Below, piece after piece: positions 18,144 to 25,369 of a DNA stretch of 26,398 nucleotides. Source of the stretch: Candidatus Latescibacterota bacterium. GTDB taxonomy: Bacteria; Latescibacterota; UBA2968; UBA8231. The number at the start of each line of letters is the position of its first letter. Position 1 is the stretch's first letter. A model generated the notes under the pieces. It was not told the DNA's origin. It was given only the letters and a program-made list of their open reading frames with translations, and did no database searches. Where the stretch lies: the NCBI GenBank assembly GCA_021295675.1, contig JAGWBY010000072.1:9885-36282 (forward strand), read 5' to 3'. Both the position numbers and the translations under genes were made by a program.

Positions 18144-19433
18144 ATGTCGGCACCTAGATCCGCAGCAGCCTTTACCCAAGCACAGCAGGTCATCCCCGGA
18201 GGCGTGAACAGTCCGGCGCGAGCTTTCGGCGCGGTGGGCGGTGGCCCTCGCTTTATAGACCGGGGGGCTGGTTCGCGGATTTTTGATGTTGATGGCCGCG
18301 AATACATCGATTACGTGTGCTCTTGGGGGCCACTCATTTTCGGCCATGCCCATCCTCGCGTCGTAAAAGCCGTGCAGCAAGCCTGTGCAAAGGGTACCAG
18401 TTTCGGTGCCCCAACTGAGCTGGAAATAGCGCTGGCCGAGCGCATTGTGGAGATGGTGCCTTCCATCGAAATGGTGCGGATGGTCAGTTCGGGGACCGAG
18501 GCGACGATGGCGGCGGTGCGCTTGGCCCGCGGCCATACCGGCAGGGACAAAATCGCCAAATTCGAGGGCTGCTGGCACGGGCATGGAGACAGCTTCTTGA
18601 GCGAGGCCGGATCTTCGGCCCTGACCTTAGGGGTTCCCACCAGCCCAGGCGTGCCGCAGAGCGTGGTGGATTCGACCTTGACGCTGCCGTATAACGACGC
18701 GGCTGCCGTGCGCACCGCCGTGCGGGAAAATAGCGGCCAGATCGCCGCCATCATCGTCGAGCCAGTGGCCGGCAACATGGGAACCGTACCGCCGCGCGAG
18801 GGTTTTCTCCCCGCGCTGCGCCAAATAGCCGACGAAGAGGGGATCGTCCTCATTTTTGACGAGGTCATTACCGGGTTCCGCGTCGGTCCGGGTGGGGCGC
18901 AAGAGCGCTATGGGGTGATGCCCGATTTGACGTGCTTGGGCAAGATCGTTGGAGGTGGATTGCCGGCTGCGGCGTACGGCGGCAAGCGGGAGATCATGGA
19001 AAACGTATCTCCGCTGGGTATAAAGGTCTCGCAGGCCGGCACCTTATCGGGCAACCCGCTCGCCATGGCCGCAGGTTTGGAACAACTGACCATGCTGTCT
19101 GAACCCGGAGTCTATGAAACGCTGGAGAGCCGCTGTGCCGATTTGGCAGATGGCATGGCTGACAACCTGCGGAAGCTGGGCTTGAACTACGCGCTAAACC
19201 GGGTCGGTGCCATGCTCTGCATGTTTTTTACCTCGCAACCGGTGGTGGATTTTGCCTGCGTCGAAACGGTCGATCTGACACGCTTCAAGCGCTATTTCTG
19301 GGCTTGCCTAGAGCAAGGCCTTTATCTAGCACCCTCCCAATACGAATGCATGTTCCCTTCGCTCGTCCACGGGGAAGGGGATATCGAAGAAACGCTTCGC
19401 ATTCACTTTGACGCACTCAAGGCCATACATTGA
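18144..19433 (+). CDS. hemL: Glutamate-1-semialdehyde 2,1-aminomutase
   Basis: HemL is the PLP enzyme that makes 5-aminolevulinate from glutamate-1-semialdehyde in the C5 route to haem and other tetrapyrroles. The 429-residue sequence has the family opening IPGGVNSPARAFGAVGG, the PLP-contact FDEVITGFR (Asp239), the Schiff-base lysine Lys267 in CLGKIVGGGLPAAAYGG, and SQAGTLSGNPLAMAAG. A GsaB-type paralogue cannot be excluded from sequence alone, and is of interest because a YmfF/YmfH-like pair lies upstream. No other haem genes are in view. Its stop overlaps the start of the SPOR lipoprotein gene, beginning a four-gene run of overlapping genes. Confidence 0.93.
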   Translation: MSAPRSAAAFTQAQQVIPGGVNSPARAFGAVGGGPRFIDRGAGSRIFDVDGREYIDYVCSWGPLIFGHAHPRVVKAVQQACAKGTSFGAPTELEIALAERIVEMVPSIEMVRMVSSGTEATMAAVRLARGHTGRDKIAKFEGCWHGHGDSFLSEAGSSALTLGVPTSPGVPQSVVDSTLTLPYNDAAAVRTAVRENSGQIAAIIVEPVAGNMGTVPPREGFLPALRQIADEEGIVLIFDEVITGFRVGPGGAQERYGVMPDLTCLGKIVGGGLPAAAYGGKREIMENVSPLGIKVSQAGTLSGNPLAMAAGLEQLTMLSEPGVYETLESRCADLADGMADNLRKLGLNYALNRVGAMLCMFFTSQPVVDFACVETVDLTRFKRYFWACLEQGLYLAPSQYECMFPSLVHGEGDIEETLRIHFDALKAIH

Positions 19434-19948
19434 GCGCGGTGAATCCCAATCGGCTATGGATGTTCGCTTGGACAGTCCTCTGGGTCGGGGGATGCGCCGA
19501 CAGCGATGTCCGCGAAGACGAACAAGCCCCCGAATCCGAACCCGCTGGCCGCAGCGAAATAGTCATCTTAACGCCGACTGACTCTGTGTCCACACCAGTC
19601 GGTACCAGCGATACCAGCGATACTAGCGATGCTAGCGATACTAGCGATGCCAGTGATGCTAGCGATGCTAGCGCCGCCGAGGATACCAGCGATGCTAGCC
19701 CCGTATTTTTTGATCCCGACGGCCAATTCACCATTCAAGTCGGCGTCTTTCGGGACGTCAAACGATCCGACCAGAAGGTGCGCGAATTAAAGGACGAAGG
19801 CTATCCGGCCTATAGCGTGCAGAGCGACGCCGGTGTGCGGGTGCGGATCGGCTATTTCGCCAACCGCGCCGACGCCGACCGCTTTGGCCGCATTTTTGCC
19901 AAGGATCGCGGAGTCGAGTATTGGATAGCCCAGCGCGCCGATGAGTAA
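19430..19948 (+). CDS. SPOR-domain lipoprotein with Ser-Asp-rich repeat linker
   Basis: The N-terminus (NRLWMFAWTVLWVGGC) looks like a type II signal peptide with Cys22 as the lipidated residue; the lipobox VGGC is somewhat atypical. A disordered acidic linker follows, with a three-residue repeat of Ser-Asp-Thr or Ser-Asp-Ala at residues 59-90. Residues about 99-170 form a SPOR domain (FTIQVGVFRDVKRSDQKVRELKDEGYPAY ... RVRIGYFANRADADRF), a module that binds peptidoglycan glycan strands stripped of stem peptides, usually at the septum. The product is therefore probably a cell-envelope protein in a Gram-negative cell. TTG 19430 overlaps the hemL stop; GTG 19439 is an alternative. Confidence 0.8.
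   Translation: MSAVNPNRLWMFAWTVLWVGGCADSDVREDEQAPESEPAGRSEIVILTPTDSVSTPVGTSDTSDTSDASDTSDASDASDASAAEDTSDASPVFFDPDGQFTIQVGVFRDVKRSDQKVRELKDEGYPAYSVQSDAGVRVRIGYFANRADADRFGRIFAKDRGVEYWIAQRADE
19604..19699 (+). repeat. 9-bp tandem repeat encoding a Ser-Asp-Thr/Ala tract
   Basis: Around ten imperfect copies of a nine-base unit (consensus ACTAGCGAT or GCTAGCGAT) lie inside the SPOR lipoprotein gene, interrupted once by a short non-repeat stretch. Because the unit is nine bases long, copy-number changes keep the frame and would only lengthen or shorten the linker. Confidence 0.88.
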
Positions 19949-20351
19949 AACTCGCGTATTGTGCTGCGGCACTTTTGATTACCTGCACCCCGGCCACCGT
20001 TCCTTCATCGCTCAGGCGGCTGCACTGGGTGACGAACTGTTCGTCGTGGTCGCCCGCGACGAGAACGTCCGACGCATCAAGGGGCACTATCCCGACCAAT
20101 CCCAACAGGAGCGCAAAGCCGCGCTGGCGAAGCTGCCCGAAGTCACCGAAGTCCGCCTCGGCCACGAGGGGTGTAACTTTTTGCGCATCGTCGGCGAGAT
20201 CGCTCCCCAGATTATTGCCCTCGGCTATGACCAACGGAGGCCAGCGGGCTTGGCCGAGGCCTTTCCCCAATGTGAAATAGTCGTGCTCCAACCCCATTGC
20301 CCCGAGCAGTTTAAGTCGTCTCTCTTCCGGCGTCGGGGAGGCCTCACTTGA
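19941..20351 (+). CDS. RibL-like adenylyl/cytidylyltransferase
   Basis: A small nucleotidyltransferase of 136 residues with the HxGH motif (GTFDYLHPGH, His16 and His19) and the second signature near the C-terminus (KSSLFRRR in place of the usual SSS/TSS-I motif). The blocks LFVVVARDENVRRIKG, LGHEG, and PQIIALGYDQ resemble archaeal FAD synthetase RibL and glycerol-3-phosphate cytidylyltransferases. Which nucleotide and acceptor are used cannot be told from sequence; FAD synthesis or a sugar-/polyol-phosphate activation step are the options. ATG 19941 overlaps the preceding stop by eight bases, and the next gene overlaps its own stop. Confidence 0.82.
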   Translation: MSKTRVLCCGTFDYLHPGHRSFIAQAAALGDELFVVVARDENVRRIKGHYPDQSQQERKAALAKLPEVTEVRLGHEGCNFLRIVGEIAPQIIALGYDQRRPAGLAEAFPQCEIVVLQPHCPEQFKSSLFRRRGGLT

Positions 20352-20908
20352 GTCCTTTGCCCCAGCTCATCCTCTGGTATGGGCGCGAGGTGGCCCCGGA
20401 CTTACCGGAAATGGCCGGCTATCGATTACGGACATACCGACCGGGCGACGAGGAGGGCTGGTTGTCTCTATTGCAGGCCAATGGCGAATTGGGCCGTTGG
20501 GACCGGCGACGACTAGAGGGTGTGCTAGAAGAAACACGGGTCCAGCTCTTTATCGAGTACAAGAGGCAGATCGTCGCCTGTACGGGTTGCAACGACCGCA
20601 CCCGTGAACTGCGGCCTTGTTGGGAAATCGGTTGGGTTGCGGTCCGCCCGGACTTTCAGGGGCGTGGCTTAAGCAAGTTCATCGTAGGGGCAGCGGTAGC
20701 CCGAGCTAGGGCGCTAGGTCCGCGGCCCATATATCTGTTGACCGACGACTTCCGCATCCCGGCCCTGCGCTGCTATCTCAAGTTGGGCTTCTTGCCCAAT
20801 AACAGCCATCCATCCTACCCGCACCGGTGGGCCGAGATCTTTGCCCGTCTAGGGGCGGATTATCAGGCTCTAAAACCCGCGTTCGTCCCTTCAGATCAAT
20901 CGAGATAA
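20348..20908 (+). CDS. GNAT family N-acetyltransferase
   Basis: A GNAT-fold acyl-CoA-dependent transferase of 186 residues. Residues about 25-75 give the N-terminal strand and helices (YRLRTYRPGDEEGW), and motif A is clear at 96-118 (GWVAVRPDFQGRGLSKFIVGAAV) with the QGRGLS acetyl-CoA loop; RCYLKLGFLP is motif B. The acceptor is unknown. TTG 20348 overlaps the previous stop (TTGA), the same coupling as at the hemL/SPOR junction. Its 3' end overlaps the sulfatase-like gene on the opposite strand by 13 bases. Confidence 0.85.
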   Translation: MSPLPQLILWYGREVAPDLPEMAGYRLRTYRPGDEEGWLSLLQANGELGRWDRRRLEGVLEETRVQLFIEYKRQIVACTGCNDRTRELRPCWEIGWVAVRPDFQGRGLSKFIVGAAVARARALGPRPIYLLTDDFRIPALRCYLKLGFLPNNSHPSYPHRWAEIFARLGADYQALKPAFVPSDQSR

Positions 20909-21999
20909 CCCAAGGCTCGCAGCCGCTGTTGCAAGAGAGTGCGGTCGGCGGCTGGGGCAAACTCCGCTTGGACATAACTAGAAGCTGCTCTGAGCGCTGC
21001 GTATGCTTGGTGGTATGGGCGAGTATCGAGTGCTGGGAGCGACCGCTCGCTAAACGTCTCGACCAAGGTTTCGCGCTGGGTTGATTGATCGCAGGTGAAT
21101 TTGGCGCTGGCGTCGAAGAGGGACCATTGGCGGCCTTGTTGCGCGGCCGGGCCGGGGTCGATTTCGGCCAAGTAGTACTCGGGAGGGGAAGGGGAGCGGA
21201 TGTCGCGAGCAAAGCCGTTGTAGGGGTGATCCAACTGCATTAGCGATAAAAAGGTCGGGAATAGATCCATCAGCGAGATAAGGTCGCGCCCAGTGGGTTC
21301 TTCCGAGGGAAGTCGGTAGTACAAAGGCACCCGTAGCACGTCATTGCACAGGGTCTGGCCGTGATAGGGTTCGTCGGCCCGCCAACTCTGGCCGTGGTCG
21401 CTGATGATGAAAACAGCCCATGCGCTAAGGTCCAAGGCGGCCAACAGCCGGGCGATGTGCCGCTCAAAGAGTTGTTCAATGGCCGCGCTATAAAGCGTCT
21501 GCACCTCGCCAATGCGCCCGGCCGCTAGCAGTTGACCCACCTCCCCAAAGGCCAGCCCGTCTGCGGCACCATAAGGAGGATGAACGCTCCAGTAGTGAAC
21601 AAAGAGAACGGTCGGCTCGCGGCGTTGCAGCCAGCCGACGAGTTGCTCGTCGGTGGGTAAGGGGGCGATGTGCTTGGCGTAGCCCAAGCCAGTGAAAATG
21701 TCCGGAGCCTCTGAGAACGCGCCGACCGCATAGCCAGATCGATGGCAGAGGTCGAAGAGGTCGGCAACGCCCTGCCGCATAGCGGGGGAGTGCTGGCCCT
21801 CAATACCGTGTTCAAACGGGTACAGTCCGGTAAAAAGCGAGGTGTGGACCGGGCGGGTCGCCGAAGAGACCGAAAAGCAGTGCTGGCAGAGGTGAAAATC
21901 GCGCGTCAAAGCGGAAAATCGAGGCGTGCGCACGGCCGCACTGACCCCTGGGGCAAAATCCAAGCGCAGGCTATCGACCGAAATCAACAGCAGGTTCAT
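20896..21999 (-). CDS. Sulfatase/alkaline-phosphatase-superfamily protein, Thr nucleophile candidate
   Basis: The alkaline-phosphatase superfamily fold is shown by LLLISVDSLRLD (metal ligand Asp9), SLFTGLYPFEHGI, WSVHPPYG (His140), IISDHGQSW (Asp201, His202) and YHGQ (His213). Classical sulfatases need Cys or Ser in C/S-x-P-x-R for formylglycine; here the aligned residues are Thr48-Arg-Pro-Val-His, so formylglycine formation is not possible at that position and Thr is the likely nucleophile, as in phosphoglycerol transferases. There is no signal peptide or membrane segment, so it appears cytoplasmic. The start lies one base after the HU stop. Substrate unknown; a phosphodiester, phosphonate or sulfate ester are all possible. 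Confidence 0.82.
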   Translation of the reverse strand: MNLLLISVDSLRLDFAPGVSAAVRTPRFSALTRDFHLCQHCFSVSSATRPVHTSLFTGLYPFEHGIEGQHSPAMRQGVADLFDLCHRSGYAVGAFSEAPDIFTGLGYAKHIAPLPTDEQLVGWLQRREPTVLFVHYWSVHPPYGAADGLAFGEVGQLLAAGRIGEVQTLYSAAIEQLFERHIARLLAALDLSAWAVFIISDHGQSWRADEPYHGQTLCNDVLRVPLYYRLPSEEPTGRDLISLMDLFPTFLSLMQLDHPYNGFARDIRSPSPPEYYLAEIDPGPAAQQGRQWSLFDASAKFTCDQSTQRETLVETFSERSLPALDTRPYHQAYAALRAASSYVQAEFAPAADRTLLQQRLRALGYLD

Positions 22000-22000
22000 G

Positions 22001-22279
22001 TTAGCGCTGGACGATTCTGTTCTTTACCGCATTGGAGGGCTTGAAGGCCGGGGTTTTGCGCTTGGGAATTGCGATGGCCGCGCCGGCTTTGGGGTTGCGG
22101 CCGGTACGCGGTGCGCGCTCCACGACCTTGAAGGTGCCAAAGCCGCGGATTTCGACGTGGTCGCCCCTTTCCAATGCTTGGGCTATGGCTTCGATAAAAC
22201 CCTCGATAACGGCCGCGGTGTCCACTTGGGATAGGCCCGTACTCCGGGCTAGCTGCTGGGCGATTTCGGCTTTAGTCAT
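22001..22279 (-). CDS. HU/IHF family DNA-binding protein
   Basis: A 92-residue histone-like protein that bends DNA as a dimer. It carries the family's N-terminal helices (MTKAEIAQQLARSTGLSQVDTAAVIEGF), the GFGTFKVVERAPRTGRNPKAG signature and the arm proline region (IAIPKRKTPAFKPSNAVKNRI). HU and IHF subunits cannot be separated reliably by eye. GGAG seven bases before the ATG is a good ribosome-binding site. It sits 28 bases after the broken aldolase-like gene and one base before the sulfatase-like gene, which is unusual company for a nucleoid protein. Confidence 0.95.
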   Translation of the reverse strand: MTKAEIAQQLARSTGLSQVDTAAVIEGFIEAIAQALERGDHVEIRGFGTFKVVERAPRTGRNPKAGAAIAIPKRKTPAFKPSNAVKNRIVQR

Positions 22280-22307
22280 CTGCTTTCTCCGTTGCTATTA
22301 CTCGGCG

Positions 22308-23383
22308 TCAGCGCAAAAGGCCCCGCGCCGAGATGTCCCATATTTTTTCTACGCGCCCCTTGCGGACGGCGACGAAGTAATTGTGCAAAAAGGTCGTCGA
22401 ATCCGAATAGCCGACGAGTAATTCGATCCGTTCGCCTAAGGCCGGCCCGGCCTGGCCTTCTACGATGTTGAAGACGCCGTGTTCAGCAGACAGGCCGCGC
22501 AAGTGCAGATCGTCTCGGCCCAGCACCTCCGGCGGCTGGTGGCCGGACGACAGCGTCTTAAAGCCAGCATCGACGACGACCCGGTCGGCCGCGCGACTGG
22601 TGACCGAGGTGAGTACCGTCAGGGCAGGAGTGAGCGCTTCGACGTGACATTTCCGGCGATACATGACGTCCATAAACACGCCGCCGCCAGCTTGGAGTTC
22701 AGTGATCCCGTCGTGGAGAGCACTGAGCTCGTAAGAGCCCGTGCCGGTAGCCCATTGTCTTCCAGTAAGTTACGAGATTCTACTAATATATCCAGTGCTT
22801 GGTAACAGGCCTTTTTCTTGGCCGGCAGTGGCCAGCAGTCGAGCACGTGGCCCTCGTAGCCCATCAGACCCTTGAACGCCAGCCCAGGTTGGTCGCTGAT
22901 GGCTTTAGACAAGGCGAGAAGAGGAGAGCCAGGCTCCACGCCAACCCGCTTCATACCAATGTCGATTTCCACGACCACGGGGATGCGGACGCCCTCGTCG
23001 ATGGCTGCGGCGGCCATCGGTTCAACGACGGCGATATTATCGACTGCGGCAATGACTTCGGCTTGGTGTTGCAGACGGGCTAGGGCGGTGAATTTTGCCG
23101 GGCTAACGATCTGATTAGCCAGCAAGATGGAGGGTACGCCATGCGCGACCATCCACTCAGCTTCGCTCAATTTGGCGCAGGTGATGCCACAGGCCCCATT
23201 AGCCAATTCGAAGTGGGCTATGGCCGGGGATTTGTGCGCCTTGCTGTGGGGCCGCCATTCCTTGCCATTGTCGCGGCAATAGGCGGCCATGTGCTGCACA
23301 TTGGATTCAAAGCGGTCGAGATCAAGCAGCAGCACCGGGGTTTCTAAATCGTCTAGGGCTTGGCCGGGCATGGGTTCATTCAC
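22308..23383 (-). pseudogene. D-threonine aldolase/DSD1-like PLP protein, frameshifted
   Basis: The first part (minus strand, about 23383 to 22745) has the alanine-racemase-like barrel of the D-threonine aldolase/D-serine dehydratase family: ETPVLLLDLDRFESNV, PLP lysine segment RPHSKAHKSPAIA, EIDIGMKRVGV, GLMGYEGHVLD. After GLPA the frame turns to nonsense and stops at 22619. The matching continuation (TGTGSYELS ... ITELQAGGGVFMDVMYRR ... LSAEHG ... YSDSTTFLHNYFVAVRKG) is read in another frame to 22308. The residues normally between GLP and GTG (a VSGGG-like strand and PLP-phosphate loop) are missing, so a deletion of 3n+1 bases is more likely than one lost base. GTG 23383 overlaps the preceding gene's stop (GTGA). 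A sequencing error cannot be excluded. Confidence 0.82.
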
Positions 23384-24324
23384 GGCGTAGATAACCTCCA
23401 ATTGCCGGGGTTGAGTAGGGCTGAATCCGCGACCTCGATTGCGCGCACAGCGGCGACTAGATCGGGCGGGAGGGGACCGGCCTCAACCGCGCGGATATTG
23501 GCTTCGAGTTCGGAGATGTTCGTGGTGCCGAAAATAGCTGAATGAGCGCCGGAAGCAAAGGCGGCAAAGCGCAAAGCGAGTTCGGCTAGGTCCATGCCTG
23601 TATCCTGTGCTAGCCGCAGCAGGGGGGCAGCCAAAGGGGACAGATCAGCGAGCGCGGCCGGGAGGGAGTCGAGCCGATGCGAGAGGACGCCTTGGAGGAA
23701 AATCGAGCGCAGGACGATGCCCGTGCCCTGCTCTTGGGCGCGGGGGATCACCTTGCGTTCCATCCGGCGGTCGAGCGCGCTATACGGTATTTGCAGCGCA
23801 CGAATTAGCTTGGGATGATCTAAGGCGTCGAGCGGTGCCTCTTCGCCGTACGTGGTAACGCCCCAATAGCGCACCCAGCCGCGTTGACGGTACTGCGCTA
23901 GCAAGTCCAACAATTCCGGGGTTGCAAAGCGCGTGTCGAGGCTATGCAGTTGCACGAGGTCGAGCACATCGACGCCGAGCATCTGCAAGCTCTGGCTCAG
24001 CGACTGTTCGACGGACTGACGCAGCGCCTGCCCGGTCAATAGCCCTGCGCCGTCGGGATTTCGGATGGAGAGCTTGGTGGCAATCACGGGCCGACACGTC
24101 AACCCAGCACACGCGCGGCCCACGAGACTTTCACTGCGACCGTACATCGCGGCCGTGTCGATGTAGTTGATGCCCAGCTCCAAGGCGCGGCGGATTAGGC
24201 TAATCACGCGGTGATCCGACGGTGGCGGCAGTTGGTCCCAGCCATACGCCATGCCCAACTGCACAGTGCCAAGGCCCAAGACGGACAGGCGCAAGTTTGT
24301 GCGACCTAGGTTTGCGTATTGCAA
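23380..24324 (-). CDS. Aldo/keto reductase
   Basis: An NAD(P)H-dependent (beta/alpha)8 oxidoreductase of 314 residues. The catalytic tetrad is visible: Asp56 (INYIDTAAMYG), Tyr61, Lys84 (VIATKLS) and His127 (LVQLHSLD); GRTNLRLSVLGLGT is the usual opening strand. The C-terminal AIFGTTNISELEANI matches the cofactor-phosphate loop region. TTG 24324 is chosen because it gives the family's N-terminus (QYANLGRT) and has GGAG seven bases upstream; the frame is open to 24414 but that part overlaps murQ. It overlaps murQ by 19 bases and the broken aldolase-like gene by four. Substrate unknown. Confidence 0.88.
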   Translation of the reverse strand: MQYANLGRTNLRLSVLGLGTVQLGMAYGWDQLPPPSDHRVISLIRRALELGINYIDTAAMYGRSESLVGRACAGLTCRPVIATKLSIRNPDGAGLLTGQALRQSVEQSLSQSLQMLGVDVLDLVQLHSLDTRFATPELLDLLAQYRQRGWVRYWGVTTYGEEAPLDALDHPKLIRALQIPYSALDRRMERKVIPRAQEQGTGIVLRSIFLQGVLSHRLDSLPAALADLSPLAAPLLRLAQDTGMDLAELALRFAAFASGAHSAIFGTTNISELEANIRAVEAGPLPPDLVAAVRAIEVADSALLNPGNWRLSTP

Positions 24325-25232
24325 GGGGGTGCTCCGGTGGCGAGGGTGGCGGCCTTGACGCTTCCACCACAGGTGTCGAGAAGGTGCTCTGCTTGGGCGC
24401 GATCTAGTTGGCACAGCTCCATGACCAGCGCCAGCTTCAAGCTGCCTTCGGTCGCTTGCAGACGGGCAGCGGCCACTTGCGGCGAGGCCCCAGTCAGCGT
24501 CGCAAAGATGCGCTCAGCGCGGTCGCGCAGTTTGGCATTGGTGGGTTGCAAATCGACCATGAGGTTGCCGTAGGTCTTGCCCAATTTCACCATCGCGCCG
24601 GTGCTGAGCATGTTGAGCACCAGCTTAGTCGCTGTTCCGGCCTTCATCCGCGTTGATCCAGTGATGACTTCCGGGCCGACCTCGGGGACGATTTTGATCG
24701 ACGCGGCAACGGACTCGGCGGCCGTGGGGCTACAAGTAAAAAAGATCGTCGGACAATTCCGCTGGGTAGCGTATTCCATTCCACTGAGAACGAAAGGAGT
24801 TACTCCGCTAGCGGCAATGCCCATGAGCACGTCGCCCGGTCCCAAGACCTGCCGGGCCAATTCGCTGGGCGCGGCCTCGCGGTCGTCTTCTGCGCCTTCT
24901 ACGGCTTGGCGCAGGGCTGCTGATCCACCAGCGATCAAACCCTGCACCAACTGGGGACTTGCGCCAAAGGTGGGAGGGCATTCAGCCGCATCCAGTACGC
25001 CGAGCCGACCACTGGTACCCGCGCCGAGGTAGAACAGGCGGCCTCCGTTCCCGAGTTGGCTGGCCACTAAGTCAACCGCCTCGGCGATGGGTGCCAATTG
25101 CGTGGCGACCGCGGCTGGCACGAGGGCGTCTTCGCGATTGATGATCGCCAGCATCTCCAGCGTCGAGACCTCGTCGATGTGCTCAGTGGCTGGATTGCGC
25201 TGTTCGGTTTGCAGCTTGGACCAGTTGCCCAT
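24306..25232 (-). CDS. murQ: N-acetylmuramic acid 6-phosphate etherase
   Basis: MurQ cleaves the lactyl ether of MurNAc-6-phosphate to GlcNAc-6-phosphate and D-lactate during cell-wall recycling in the cytoplasm. The SIS-domain sequence shows LQTEQRNPAT at the N-terminus, FYLGAGTSGRLGVLDAAECPPTFG with the catalytic Glu84, VEGAEDD with the second acidic residue, and the hallmark GSTRMKAGTATK. ATG 25232 gives a normal 308-residue protein; the frame continues upstream to 25268 without family similarity. No AnmK or MurNAc transporter is nearby. It heads the minus-strand run that includes the aldo/keto reductase, the broken aldolase-like gene, HU and the sulfatase-like gene. Confidence 0.95.
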   Translation of the reverse strand: MGNWSKLQTEQRNPATEHIDEVSTLEMLAIINREDALVPAAVATQLAPIAEAVDLVASQLGNGGRLFYLGAGTSGRLGVLDAAECPPTFGASPQLVQGLIAGGSAALRQAVEGAEDDREAAPSELARQVLGPGDVLMGIAASGVTPFVLSGMEYATQRNCPTIFFTCSPTAAESVAASIKIVPEVGPEVITGSTRMKAGTATKLVLNMLSTGAMVKLGKTYGNLMVDLQPTNAKLRDRAERIFATLTGASPQVAAARLQATEGSLKLALVMELCQLDRAQAEHLLDTCGGSVKAATLATGAPPCNTQT

Positions 25233-25298
25233 ATTGAATCTCTGGTACAGGTGAAATGAACTGGACACAAAATAGCCAGCCGGGCGTGACGAGCAAAA

Positions 25299-25326
25299 TT
25301 GTCAGGGTAGGGGAATGGGTTATATT
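25299..25326 (+). promoter_or_regulatory. Candidate sigma-70 promoter for valS
   Basis: TTGTCA at 25299-25304 and TATATT at 25321-25326 each differ by one base from consensus and are 16 bases apart, 44 bases before the valS ATG. The leader is AT-rich and has AAGGA before the start. No equally good promoter toward murQ was seen in 25233-25369. Confidence 0.65.
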
Positions 25327-25369
25327 TTTAATTTAACTTGCATATTAAACATACGGATAAGGACGCGGC

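Noticed and set aside
19604..19699. Possible CRISPR-like array
   Set aside because: Units are nine bases, contiguous and in frame within a coding sequence, with no spacers.
25233..25369. Promoter toward murQ on the minus strand
   Set aside because: The best pair found (TTGCTC, 16 bases, TATTTT) has too many mismatches to report as a feature.
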